From positions 12,248-25,703 of the forward strand of contig JABSPR010000026.1 in the NCBI GenBank assembly GCA_013214975.1: a stretch of 13,456 bases of DNA, in the 5' to 3' direction. The position numbers and the translations under genes were made by a program. Shown piece after piece: positions 1 to 7,709 of the stretch. This DNA is from Flavobacteriales bacterium. Its GTDB lineage: Bacteria > Bacteroidota > Bacteroidia > DT-38. The number at the start of each line of letters is the position of its first letter. The first letter of the stretch is position 1. The notes under the pieces are model-generated. The model was not told where the DNA came from. It searched no databases and worked only from the letters and a program-made list of their open reading frames with translations.

Positions 1-1590
1 AGTGAAAGCGGGACGCATGATTTAACTATAGAGCTAATCCAAAATGGACACACTGTGATTGCTAAGTTGGATGTGGCATTGCTGCCATGTGAAACGGTGA
101 GTTTAAGTACTACAGATCAAATATTAACGACAGAAGGAGAATCTGTAAAACCCATTGGGCATTGGTTTACTGTTTCATGTAGATCAGATGAGTTTGATGC
201 TCTTCACGGCCTTGTTGATGAAGAAGAGGACGAGATAGAGTCTGCTGGAATATTAAAATCGTTGGTAGTGCCTGCCAACTTTCCTAAAGTTAAAGTGAAT
301 GTAAATACCAACCCGGCGCCAGGTTATGTTTTCGTTACATCTACTAATGCAAATGGGAAATACCTTATGATTTTAAACAATGATGGATCTCCACATTATT
401 ATGAAGAAACAATCGGCTTTAATGCGAGTGATTTTAAAAAATTAACGGCATCTAAATTTGGTTATGCCAAAGGATCAGAAGATAAATATTACATACTTGA
501 CTTGCAATATGCAATAGTAGATGAGTTTATGGCTGGTAATGGATATGCAATGGATATTCATGAATTTGAAATAATGCCGAATGGAAATGCATTGATTCTT
601 ATTTACGATGATCAAATCGTGGATATGAGCGCTATTGTTACAGGAGGGCAAGCTAATGCAACAGTAAAAGGGATTGTTATACAAGAGATAGATTCACTCA
701 CAAAAAATGTAGTTTGGGAATGGAAAAGCTGGGATCACTTCGCTATAACAGATAATGATGAAGATGATTTAACCATGAATCAGGTAAACCCATTTCATAC
801 AAATTCTATCGAATATAATAATGGAAATGTTTATCTGTCGTCGAAAAGATTAGATGAGATAACAAAGATTGATCACGCTACAGGAAATATTTTGTGGAGA
901 ATGGGTGGTGGTCAAATGAATCAGTTTACACTTATTGGAGATACGGCTTGGTTTTGCGATAATCACGATGCACGTGTATTGCCAAATGGGAACATTACAA
1001 TTTTCGATAACGGAACTTGTCATGAATTATCTTTTGCAAAGGAATATGAGATTGATGAAAATGCTATGACCGCAACGTTAGTTTGGAGTTATGCTCATCC
1101 GGAGGGAATGTATTCAGGCAATAGAGGAAATGCGCAACGTCTTTCCAATGGTAATACCTTAATTTCTTGGGGAGGTGGTGGTACAATAGCAGATGATGCT
1201 GCTAACGTTAGTGAAGTTGAAAGTGATGGCACATTGGTGTATGAAATGGTAATTGATAGCGTAGATGATAATGTTTCATACAGAGCCTTTAGATTCGAAT
1301 GGAATGGCCTAGGCTTACCTACAAGCAACAAAGAGCAAGTGATGTTGCCTATGAAAGTTATTGTGTATCCTAGTCCGGGAGATGGGGTCTTTTATATAAA
1401 AGTAACCGACGATGAGAATGCCAATGTAGAAACGACAGTATTCGATGAATTGGGTAGAATGGTGGCAACTGTTAAAGTAAAAGGGATGTATGGAGAAGTG
1501 GATCTAACTGGACATTCACCCGGAATATACTTTTTTCAAACAAGCACCAAAAGCGGAATGGTAGTTAACAGAGTTGTCTTAACTGACTAA
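1..1590 (+). CDS. Arylsulfotransferase-like secreted protein with T9SS sorting tail (5' end outside window)
   Basis: The frame is open from the first base, so the true start lies upstream; the GTG at 55 is only an internal codon. In-window length is 529 residues. Family signs are a beta-propeller-like series of repeats with 'MPNGNALIL', 'FHTNSIEYNNGNVYLSSKR', 'KIDHATGNILWRMGG', 'NHDARVLPNGNITIFDNG' and 'QRLSNGNTLISWGGGG', which match the ASST/Arylsulfotran_2 families (sulfate transfer between aryl sulfates and phenols in characterised members). His266 and His322 (counted from the first in-window codon) sit where family histidines lie. Residues about 451-529 form a T9SS type A sorting domain: 'VYPSPGDGVFYI', then a 'DELGR' turn, then 'DLTGHSPGIYFFQ'. 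This predicts export across the outer membrane and cleavage or anchoring at the surface. Enzyme activity and substrate are not shown by the sequence. It converges on hflX with overlapping stops. Confidence 0.8.
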   Translation, partial: SESGTHDLTIELIQNGHTVIAKLDVALLPCETVSLSTTDQILTTEGESVKPIGHWFTVSCRSDEFDALHGLVDEEEDEIESAGILKSLVVPANFPKVKVNVNTNPAPGYVFVTSTNANGKYLMILNNDGSPHYYEETIGFNASDFKKLTASKFGYAKGSEDKYYILDLQYAIVDEFMAGNGYAMDIHEFEIMPNGNALILIYDDQIVDMSAIVTGGQANATVKGIVIQEIDSLTKNVVWEWKSWDHFAITDNDEDDLTMNQVNPFHTNSIEYNNGNVYLSSKRLDEITKIDHATGNILWRMGGGQMNQFTLIGDTAWFCDNHDARVLPNGNITIFDNGTCHELSFAKEYEIDENAMTATLVWSYAHPEGMYSGNRGNAQRLSNGNTLISWGGGGTIADDAANVSEVESDGTLVYEMVIDSVDDNVSYRAFRFEWNGLGLPTSNKEQVMLPMKVIVYPSPGDGVFYIKVTDDENANVETTVFDELGRMVATVKVKGMYGEVDLTGHSPGIYFFQTSTKSGMVVNRVVLTD

Positions 1591-2777
1591 TATAAATAGT
1601 CGTTAAAAGGGTATCGTTTTTCATGGATCTTACGAACCATCTGATACATCTTCTTTTTAAAACCTTCTAGGTTAATTTTGGACTCAGCAGAGATAAACAG
1701 GCACGGGTAGCTCAGTTTACTTGTCCACGATTTTTTTAACACTTCCAGCGCGTCGACTTCAGGTGCCAAATGATCGTATAGGGCATCATCAACAGGAGCT
1801 TCGTAAATATCGATCTTATTAAAAACCAAAAGAGTCGGCTTGTTCAACACCTTTAATTCTGCAAGAGTTTGATTAACGACCTCTAATTGATCTTCGTAGT
1901 TCGGTGATGCAACGTCTACGATGTGTACTAAAATATCCGCTTCAGTAACCTCATCTAACGTAGATTTAAAAGACTCTACTAATTGATGTGGAAGCTTCCG
2001 AATGAAACCAACCGTGTCCGAAAGTAAAAAAGGCAAATTGCCAATTACCACTTTTCTAACGGTGGTATCGAGTGTTGCAAACAGTTTGTTTTCCGCAAAA
2101 ACATCCGATTTACTTATAACATTCATCACCGTAGATTTCCCAACATTAGTGTAGCCAATAAGGGCTACCCGAACCATCTTGCCTCTATTCTGACGTTGTG
2201 TGCTTTTTTGATTGTCGATTTGCTTAAGCTTCTTTTTAAGCAATGTAATCTTGTCGCGTATTATTCTTCTATCTGTTTCTATCTCGGTCTCGCCCGGTCC
2301 CTTCATGCCAATACCACCTTTCTGCTTAGAGAGGTGAGTCCATAAGTTGGTTAGGCGTGGTAATAGATATTGATATTGTGCCAACTCAACTTGTGTTTTA
2401 GCATGTGCTGTTCGAGCTCTCGAAGCAAAAATATCGAGGATCAAATTACTTCGATCTAAAATTTTACATTCTAGCACCTTTTCAATATTTCTTATTTGAG
2501 AAGGACTTAATTCGTCATCGAAGATTACGATATCAACCTCTTTGTCCTCTACGAATTTCTGGACCTCTAGAATTTTACCGCTACCTAAAAAGGTCTTTGG
2601 ATTTGCAACTTGTAACGATTGTATAAACCGACCAACCGTTTTTGCACCGGAAGTTTCTGCTAAAAATTCTAATTCGTCAAGATGTTCTTTTACGGTTTGC
2701 TCTGATTGGTGTTGAAGAATAACACCTACAATAACTACTGTTTCTTGTACTTCCGCAGTATAATATGGTTCAGCCAT
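1587..2777 (-). CDS. hflX: GTPase HflX
   Basis: This 396-residue protein is a full-length HflX, a ribosome-binding GTPase of the Obg-HflX superfamily that in characterised bacteria splits or rescues stalled 70S ribosomes under stress. The N-terminal HflX domain covers about residues 10-150 and includes 'FLGSGKILE' (63-71). The family signature 'GPGETEIETDRR' is at 160-171, followed by a coiled, lysine-rich helix (172-195). The GTPase domain has G1 'GYTNVGKST' (208-216), G3 'DTVGF' (254-258), G4 'NKID' (320-323) and a G5-like 'SAES' (363-366). Start ATG at 2777 gives the usual N-terminus. It lies 7 bp downstream of the four-helix membrane protein gene on the same strand, so the two are probably co-transcribed. 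Its TAG overlaps the TAA of the convergent arylsulfotransferase-like gene. All catalytic motifs are intact. Confidence 0.97.
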   Translation of the reverse strand: MAEPYYTAEVQETVVIVGVILQHQSEQTVKEHLDELEFLAETSGAKTVGRFIQSLQVANPKTFLGSGKILEVQKFVEDKEVDIVIFDDELSPSQIRNIEKVLECKILDRSNLILDIFASRARTAHAKTQVELAQYQYLLPRLTNLWTHLSKQKGGIGMKGPGETEIETDRRIIRDKITLLKKKLKQIDNQKSTQRQNRGKMVRVALIGYTNVGKSTVMNVISKSDVFAENKLFATLDTTVRKVVIGNLPFLLSDTVGFIRKLPHQLVESFKSTLDEVTEADILVHIVDVASPNYEDQLEVVNQTLAELKVLNKPTLLVFNKIDIYEAPVDDALYDHLAPEVDALEVLKKSWTSKLSYPCLFISAESKINLEGFKKKMYQMVRKIHEKRYPFNDYLY

Positions 2778-2784
2778 TTAAAGA

Positions 2785-3246
2785 TTAACTACTAAAAAAA
2801 TATCCTCTTGCCACTTCAGAGAATGGCCAAGGTATTGTAATGAATATGATTACGAGAGCACAAATAAAGTAGATAGCCGTTTTTCGATGTTTTAAAACAT
2901 CTTCGTTTGCATTCTTTGCTACTCGTCTTCCCAAAGTAATTAGTGTTACGGCTATAAGCATTCCGAAGATATGTTCCACTCCCCAAAATCGAAGCGCTGG
3001 TACTTTCATTGCGGCTCCAAAATCGCTGTGTGCGATGCTTACAATGTCGCTTGTGAAGTACAAAATAAGCCCAATTGTCATCTGTATTTGTGCGAATATC
3101 ATTGTGAAGAGACTTAGTTTGTCGTGTCCCTTTTTGTAATCACCCTTTTGAAGCCAGCCCGAAATAGATTTTACAATCGCTGAAATGAGTAAGATTAAAA
3201 TTACATATCGAAAGGTAGAATGTAGACCGAGTAGAGCGTTAAACAT
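2785..3246 (-). CDS. Small four-helix membrane protein, Bacteroidota conserved family
   Basis: A 153-residue hydrophobic protein with four predicted membrane helices, at about residues 5-27, 43-66, 87-106 and 122-141. It resembles a short Bacteroidota family that I recall only as uncharacterised or loosely named 'cytochrome b'. Recognisable landmarks are 'LHSTFRY' at the N-terminus (His9, Arg13), 'RFWGVEH' before helix three (His92) and 'IPWPF' (138-142) at the end of helix four. Two histidines near the starts of helices one and three could be heme ligands, but nothing in the sequence proves that; no CxxCH is present. It is the first gene of a likely operon with hflX, 7 bp apart. A 102-bp divergent spacer separates it from the amidohydrolase operon. 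The existence of the gene is well supported; its function is unknown. Confidence 0.85.
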   Translation of the reverse strand: MFNALLGLHSTFRYVILILLISAIVKSISGWLQKGDYKKGHDKLSLFTMIFAQIQMTIGLILYFTSDIVSIAHSDFGAAMKVPALRFWGVEHIFGMLIAVTLITLGRRVAKNANEDVLKHRKTAIYFICALVIIFITIPWPFSEVARGYFFSS

Positions 3247-3325
3247 GAACTATTTAAAGTGATATTATTACAATTATAATTTATCTTTTCTAACTTCAGC
3301 CTTGCAAGCGCAAAAGGCGTGCTTT

Positions 3326-3341
3326 GCTAATACGAATTAGC
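3326..3341. repeat. Short inverted repeat just upstream of the amidohydrolase start
   Basis: GCTAAT and ATTAGC form perfect 6-bp arms around a 4-base ACGA centre, ending 7 bases before the ATG at 3349. It could be an operator half-site pair or a small 5'-UTR hairpin. No other copy was noticed in the window. At this size chance is a fair explanation. Confidence 0.3.
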
Positions 3342-3348
3342 TCAACAA

Positions 3349-6300
3349 ATGTATCGATTAATAATCGCATTACTGCTTCTTTTAGGTTCTGTTCAGAGGG
3401 TTCAATCGCAAGAGACCTTCCATCCTAATGGAGTTGCAGACGAAACAGAATTCACACACGCATTCGTTCATGCAAAAATTCACATCGATCATCAAACGGT
3501 TCTAGAAAACGCTACCCTAATTATCAAAGGGAAAAAGATTATTGCCACAGGTACAGATATTGAAATCCCGAAAAACGCAGTAGTTCATGAGTTGGGCAGA
3601 AAATATATTTACCCTGCTTTTATCGATTTGCATTCCAGTTATGGGATGCCTAAAATTCCGAAAGGAAAGAAGAGTTCGAAAAAAGCTCTTTTTAATAGTC
3701 CAAAAGGAACAGCACTTGGATGGAACATGGCCGTTAAGCCAGAAGTATCCGCTGCTAACTTATATGAGATAAATGAAGAAGATGCATTAACTCTTCTTGA
3801 AAATGGATTTGGCGCCGTACTCACAGGTCAGCGTGATGGAGTTGTAAGGGGAACAAATACCTTGGTTGAACTTACCATCGAAAATGAACACGAGTCGATT
3901 TTAATTGAAAATGCATCAACCGAATATTCGTTGAATAAAGGGATGTCTGTTCAAAATTACCCTACCTCAAGAATGGGAGCAATTGCCTTATTAAGGCAAA
4001 CCAATTTAGACGCACAGTGGTATGATCAAGCAAAAGTTGATCAGACAAATTTATCGTTAGAGGCTTTTAATCGGAATAAGAAATACCCAACAATGGCGTT
4101 CGCCACTAACTACCTCGATGTACTTCGTCTCGATAAGATTGGCGATGAGTTTGGTGAGCAATATATCTTAGGCGGTGGCGGAGACGAGTATAAAAGAATA
4201 GCAGAGCTAAAAGCAACCAATGCTTTATTTGTTATTCCAATCGACTTTGAAAAGGCGTTCAAATTAGAAGATCCGATGATGGCTGATATTGTTGAATTGG
4301 GTCAGTTGAAATCTTGGGAGATGGAACCTTTTAATCCATCAATTCTTGCTAAAGAAAACATTGAATTTGCAATCTCTACGAAAGGACATAAAGGGATGTC
4401 GAAATTTTGGGAACATTTAAGAAAGGCAGTAGAATGTGGATTGTCTGAAGAGGATGCCCTTAGATCCTTAACAAGTACGCCAGCAAAAATGTTAAATGCC
4501 GAGGATCAAATAGGATCATTACAGAAAGATAGAAGAGCAAATTTCTTTATCGCTTCTGGAAATATTTTTACCGAGGAGGAAACAATTATTGAAACATGGG
4601 TAGCAGGAACAAAATTCGAATTTTCGGATCAGTCTCCATTAGATATTAGAGGTGACTATACCTTGAAGCTTGATAAGGAATACATTCTAAATGTGAAGGG
4701 AAAATTGTTATCTCCCAAAGGAGAGATTGTAATTAATGACACGACGACAAAGGATGTCACTATAAAAACAGAAGGTAAAAACCTGTTATTGTCGTTTGAT
4801 CTTGACGAAGGAAAAACGCGACTAAACGCAACAGTCGATTCCAAATCGAAAGACTGGATTGGTACTGGGGTAAATACTGACGGTCAAAGGATTCAATGGG
4901 AGGCAAAGTTTACAAAGGTTTTCAAAGAAGAGGAGAAGAAAGCCAAAAAGGAGAAAAAGGCCCCTTCTCATGGAGATATATTATTCCCCAATAAGGCATA
5001 TGGTTTCAAAGAGGTGCCATCTCTAAAGGATTACTTAATAACCAATATCACGGTTTGGACTTGTGAAGAGGAAGGCAATCTAAAATATACTTCGGTAAAA
5101 ATATCGAAGGGTAAGATCGTTGAAATTGGTAAAGACTTGAAGGAGACGGAGGGCATCACAATAATTGACGGTACAGGTAAACATCTAACTCCTGGATTTG
5201 TAGATGAGCATTCTCATATAGGTGTTTCGGGCGCGGTGAATGAATGGTCGGAGTCGGTTACATCTGAAGTTAGAATAGGAGATGTGTTAAACCCAGAAGA
5301 CATAAGTATCTATTATCAGCTTGCTGGAGGTACAACAACATCTCAGATTTTACATGGCTCGGCAAACTGTATTGGCGGTCAGTCGGCATTAATAAAATTA
5401 CGTTGGGGAAGTTCGGCAGAGGAACTTAAAATCAAAAATGCAGATGGCTTTATCAAGTTTGCCTTGGGAGAGAATGTTATTAAATCGAGTGGAACTTATA
5501 ACACAAATCAATTTCCAAGAACTAGAAGTGGGGTAGAACAATTAGACAAGGATGCTTTTATTAGAGCCCAAGAATATTTGGCAGATTGGAAAAACTACAA
5601 CGCACTTTCTTCCAAAGGAAAAGAGAATAAAATAATGCCTCGAAAAGATTTAGAGCTCGATGCTCTTGGGGAGATATTAAATAAGAAACGGTTTATCACC
5701 TGTCACTCTTATGTGCAAAGTGAGATAAACATGCTAATGCATTTGGCCGATACATTCGGATTTAAGATCAACACGTTTACACACATTTTAGAGGGATATA
5801 AGATTGCTGACAAGATGAAAGCACATGGTGCTGGGGCTTCTACATTCGCCGATTGGTGGGCATACAAGAAAGAAGTAATGGATGCCATTCCGCAAAATGC
5901 GAAAATTTTACACAAGGAGGGAGTTGTAGTTGCATTGAATTCCGATGATGATAACGAAGGAAGTAACCTGAACTTGTTGGCCGCTAAAGTTTATATGTAT
6001 GGCGGACTGACACAAGAAGAATCCCTAAATATGATTACAATTAATCCTGCTAAACTTCTTCATTTAGACAATAGAATTGGAAGCATCGTTAAGGGTAAGG
6101 ATGCCGATTTAGTAATCTGGGATGGCAACCCACTCTCTATTTATTCGACTGTTTTAAAAACATTTATTGATGGCAAATGCTATTACGATAAAGAGGATGA
6201 TGTGGTAAGACAAGAGGAGATTCAAAAGGAAAGAACGAGGATTATTAACAAGATGATGGGTGGAGATTCGGATGAGGAAGAGAAACAAGATTTACCATTA

Positions 6301-6357
6301 AAGGATAAGAATAAGAAGGTCGATATGTGTATGGATGTTCATAACGAAATAGAATGA
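3349..6357 (+). CDS. Exported double-domain amidohydrolase, one active-site-like module
   Basis: A 1002-residue protein with a signal peptide (hydrophobic residues 5-13, probable cleavage near 'VQS-Q', 18-21). The N-terminal amidohydrolase-like module spans about 28-425, but its metal motif reads 'FIDLHSSYG' (92-99): His95 remains and the second His of HxH is Ser97. The expected strand-8 Asp is also not seen near 'FAISTKGHKG'. A beta-rich segment (about 434-525) and a Lys/Glu-rich linker (525-538) follow. The C-terminal module (about 555-950) has 'PGFVDEHSHIG' with His621/His623, 'FIKFALGEN' (possible Lys703 ligand), His786 ('TCHSY'), His812 ('FTHILEG') and Asp866 ('LNSDDD'), matching imidazolonepropionase/dipeptidase-like amidohydrolases. 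The tail (950-1000) is highly charged. The stop overlaps the next gene's ATG (ATGA), so the two are translationally coupled. Substrate is unknown; likely a periplasmic or surface hydrolase. Confidence 0.88.
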   Translation: MYRLIIALLLLLGSVQRVQSQETFHPNGVADETEFTHAFVHAKIHIDHQTVLENATLIIKGKKIIATGTDIEIPKNAVVHELGRKYIYPAFIDLHSSYGMPKIPKGKKSSKKALFNSPKGTALGWNMAVKPEVSAANLYEINEEDALTLLENGFGAVLTGQRDGVVRGTNTLVELTIENEHESILIENASTEYSLNKGMSVQNYPTSRMGAIALLRQTNLDAQWYDQAKVDQTNLSLEAFNRNKKYPTMAFATNYLDVLRLDKIGDEFGEQYILGGGGDEYKRIAELKATNALFVIPIDFEKAFKLEDPMMADIVELGQLKSWEMEPFNPSILAKENIEFAISTKGHKGMSKFWEHLRKAVECGLSEEDALRSLTSTPAKMLNAEDQIGSLQKDRRANFFIASGNIFTEEETIIETWVAGTKFEFSDQSPLDIRGDYTLKLDKEYILNVKGKLLSPKGEIVINDTTTKDVTIKTEGKNLLLSFDLDEGKTRLNATVDSKSKDWIGTGVNTDGQRIQWEAKFTKVFKEEEKKAKKEKKAPSHGDILFPNKAYGFKEVPSLKDYLITNITVWTCEEEGNLKYTSVKISKGKIVEIGKDLKETEGITIIDGTGKHLTPGFVDEHSHIGVSGAVNEWSESVTSEVRIGDVLNPEDISIYYQLAGGTTTSQILHGSANCIGGQSALIKLRWGSSAEELKIKNADGFIKFALGENVIKSSGTYNTNQFPRTRSGVEQLDKDAFIRAQEYLADWKNYNALSSKGKENKIMPRKDLELDALGEILNKKRFITCHSYVQSEINMLMHLADTFGFKINTFTHILEGYKIADKMKAHGAGASTFADWWAYKKEVMDAIPQNAKILHKEGVVVALNSDDDNEGSNLNLLAAKVYMYGGLTQEESLNMITINPAKLLHLDNRIGSIVKGKDADLVIWDGNPLSIYSTVLKTFIDGKCYYDKEDDVVRQEEIQKERTRIINKMMGGDSDEEEKQDLPLKDKNKKVDMCMDVHNEIE

Positions 6358-7634
6358 GAGGCTTTTTAATAAGTATATTTATCGTTGTTTCTTACTTGCA
6401 AGTAAGCGCACAAATTCCTGTTCCGGCTTCTGAGCAGTTGGAAGGCTTTTTGTTTGTAAATGCTACTGCTCATCTTGGAAATGGAAAGGTAATTGAGGAT
6501 GCTGCTTTTGGAATTGTAGGTGGAAAAATTTCGTTGATCGATGAAAACTCAGCAGAGTTTAGAATGCTTTTTAGCAATATTGTCGATTTAAAAGGTAAAC
6601 ATATTTATCCTGGTTTTATTAACGCACGAAGTAATTTAGGCCTAGCCGAAACATCCAGTATTCGGTCTACTCGCGACGATAAAGAGATTGGCGATTTTAG
6701 ACCGCATATTTATACAGCTAAAGCATATAACGCAGATAACATTGTAATTCCTACAGTTCGTTCGAACGGGGTTTTACTATCAAACGTAACTGGGTCGGGA
6801 GGGGTAATTACTAATACTTCCGCTGTAATGCATGCCGATGCCTGGAACTGGGAAGATGCATTGGTGAAAGATGACATTGGAATTTGGTTGAACTGGCCCG
6901 AGAAGGTAACATGGTCTAGTAAAGAAGTTAAATACACTGCATCAAAAACATACGATGAGGAAGTTAAAAATATAAAAGAGTTTTTTGAAGAAGCCAAAAT
7001 GTACGCGGATACGAGAGGGAGTGCAGGCACTAATTTGAAGTACGAAGCGATGACCAAAATTTTTGGGGATGGGAAACGAACTTTCGTCGTGGCAAACTTT
7101 TCGAAAGAGATATTGGATGCGATAAATACCTTGAAAGAAGTAGGTGTCAAGGATATTGTATTGGTAGAGGCAGCAGAGGCGTATAAGCAGACTGCTTTTT
7201 TAAAGCAAAATGAAATTCCTGTTATGCTTGGTGAATTAAAAGCTCTCCCAAATAGCGAGGATGATGATTTAAAAATCGTAGCGAAGCAAGCTAAGATATT
7301 GCAAGATGAGGGTATTTTATTTTGTGTGTACCGAGATAATTTTTGGGATTCAAGAAACCTGCCATTCTCTGCTGGTATTGGTGTAACGTATGGTTTAACG
7401 AAAGAAGAAGCTCTCAGTGCCATCACCGGGAATGCAGCAAAAATTATCGGGATTGATGATATTGTTGGTACTTTGGAAGTAGGCAAGGATGCTACTGTTT
7501 TAATTACCGATGGCGATCCACTAGATTACCTCACCCACAAAATCGAAAAGGCTTTTATTCAAGGAAGAGAGATTGATTTGGATAATCACCACAAGCAACT
7601 CGATGCTAAGTTCTCTAGGAAGTTGGGTCAATAA
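6354..7634 (+). CDS. Exported amidohydrolase-like protein lacking the metal-binding HxH
   Basis: A 426-residue protein with a signal peptide (hydrophobic 4-14, cleavage near 'VSAQ', 17-20). The N-terminal composite beta-sandwich half is clear ('GFLFVNATAHLGNGKVIEDA', 31-50), and the C-terminal part has the usual amidohydrolase ending: 'GLTKEEALSAIT' (347-358), 'GTLEVGKDATVLI' (372-384), 'DGDPLD' (386-391). In place of the HxH motif after 'YPGF' it has 'INARSNLG' (89-96), with Arg92 and Asn94 at the two metal-ligand positions. 'DAWNWEDA' (162-169) and 'FRPHIYTAKAYNAD' (115-128) match a Bacteroidota family I recall as a partner of roughly 1000-residue amidohydrolases. It is probably a structural or substrate-binding partner of the upstream protein rather than an independent metal hydrolase; that role is inference. 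The start ATG lies inside the upstream stop (ATGA). Confidence 0.85.
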   Translation: MRGFLISIFIVVSYLQVSAQIPVPASEQLEGFLFVNATAHLGNGKVIEDAAFGIVGGKISLIDENSAEFRMLFSNIVDLKGKHIYPGFINARSNLGLAETSSIRSTRDDKEIGDFRPHIYTAKAYNADNIVIPTVRSNGVLLSNVTGSGGVITNTSAVMHADAWNWEDALVKDDIGIWLNWPEKVTWSSKEVKYTASKTYDEEVKNIKEFFEEAKMYADTRGSAGTNLKYEAMTKIFGDGKRTFVVANFSKEILDAINTLKEVGVKDIVLVEAAEAYKQTAFLKQNEIPVMLGELKALPNSEDDDLKIVAKQAKILQDEGILFCVYRDNFWDSRNLPFSAGIGVTYGLTKEEALSAITGNAAKIIGIDDIVGTLEVGKDATVLITDGDPLDYLTHKIEKAFIQGREIDLDNHHKQLDAKFSRKLGQ

Positions 7635-7709
7635 TATATCTTTAACATATAACTGAGTCAGTACAACGAATTACAAAATGTAGCGTTGGGCTGTTCTACA
7701 ATTAATACG

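Noticed and set aside
3247..3348. Promoter boxes in the divergent spacer (TATCTTTT at 3282, TTGCAAG at 3302, TAATAC at 3328)
   Set aside because: None of the pairs has acceptable spacing for either the Bacteroidota TTG/TAnnTTTG pattern or a sigma70-like pattern.
6710..7486. 258-codon open frame on the minus strand
   Set aside because: It lies entirely inside the second amidohydrolase-like gene, opposite strand, with no recognisable domain; composition is that of an antisense shadow.
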